NCBI GenBank assembly: GCA_905221615.1
Contig: CAJNDT010005869.1
Span: forward strand, 254,253 to 318,252
DNA: 64,000 nucleotides
Direction of reading: 5' to 3'
DNA from: Symbiodinium sp. CCMP2592
Taxonomy: Eukaryota > Sar > Dinophyceae > Suessiales > Symbiodiniaceae
Both the position numbers and the translations under genes were made by a program. A model generated the notes under the pieces. The model was given only the letters and a program-made list of their open reading frames with translations. It was not told where the DNA came from and searched no databases. Below, piece after piece: positions 63,652 to 64,000 of this stretch. Position 1 is the stretch's first letter. Every line of letters begins with the position of its first letter.

Positions 63652-64000
63652 CACTCCGATAATTCGTGTTCGCTTCAGGTGGGAGATTCGCCGCTTTGCT
63701 CCGAGGACTCTTCAAAGGACCCGCGGTTATCGTCCGTCTGCGGGGTTTGAGTCTTGGGTTGTGGGTTTAGCCCGTATGGTTTTGCGGTTTACCGCTTCCG
63801 GGTTTTGTGCTGCTGGTGCGTCCGTCGCAGTTGTTGCTGCTGCTGTTGCTGCTGATGCTTCTGCCGCTGTATCTAGCTGTTACTGCCGCGGGTGTCGCCT
63901 TCTTCATCTTGGTCATCCCTTTTGATGATCAAAATCTTCCTTCTTTTGTTTTCAACTCAGCGTTGGTGATTAACGTATGGTTCTCAGGATAATGTTGCTG
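63652..64000. other. No gene; (TGC)-type microsatellite
   Basis: TGCTGT and GCTGCT units at about 63825-63865 give a Leu-rich open frame (63807-63992) that I do not consider a gene. Confidence 0.5.

Overview
The window looks like nuclear DNA of a dinoflagellate, most likely a Symbiodiniaceae-type alga. The reasons are: large decayed retrotransposons whose proteins match families I know from dinoflagellate genomes; sequences resembling the dinoflagellate spliced leader just upstream of intronless, frame-broken reading frames (29.9 kb and 56.8 kb); plant/alga-type telomere-like motifs (CCCTAAA/TTTAGGG) scattered through the right half; and almost no compact host genes. No bacterial operon, tRNA, rRNA or CRISPR array was recognised. 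The species assignment is inference.

Layout. 1-9.2 kb, minus strand: a Ty1/copia-type polyprotein (gag, protease, integrase, reverse transcriptase with a large insertion, RNase H), broken by two or three frame changes and one in-frame TGA. It carries a family of two-stem hairpin repeats whose stems vary in sequence but keep pairing. 9.2-12 kb: C-rich low-complexity DNA and local duplications. 12-18 kb: mostly featureless DNA with a tetranucleotide microsatellite. 18.05-23.6 kb, plus strand: a 5.55 kb LTR element with gag, protease and a methyltransferase-like region but no integrase, RT or RNase H found. It is inserted, with a CTTAT target duplication, inside a copy of a small inverted-repeat element (M1). 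23.6-29.8 kb: unannotatable DNA, a 0.4 kb tandem duplication and simple repeats. 29.9-32.4 kb: a frame-disrupted coding region behind a spliced-leader relict. 32.4-40.2 kb: several MITE-like elements and a duplicated 0.33 kb unit. 40.29-47.14 kb, plus strand: a DIRS-order (Ngaro/PAT-like) tyrosine-recombinase retroelement with split direct repeats A1...B1-A2-B2, intact RNase H/methyltransferase-like/recombinase ORF, a partial RT and an internal minisatellite. 47-64 kb: degenerate telomere-motif DNA, many MITE copies, a 0.57 kb (CA/TA)n tract, and at 56.8-57.2 kb a decayed retrocopy matching the N-terminal molybdopterin domain of nitrate reductase.

How the parts relate. The window is a stack of transposition events rather than a set of cooperating host genes. 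Three routes of mobility are visible: integrase-type LTR elements, a tyrosine-recombinase retroelement, and TA-flanked MITEs without a local transposase; a fourth, mRNA retroposition, is implied by the spliced-leader relicts. Methyltransferase-like modules appear in both the 18-23.6 kb LTR element and the DIRS-like element. All family assignments come from reading translated motifs; no database search was run.
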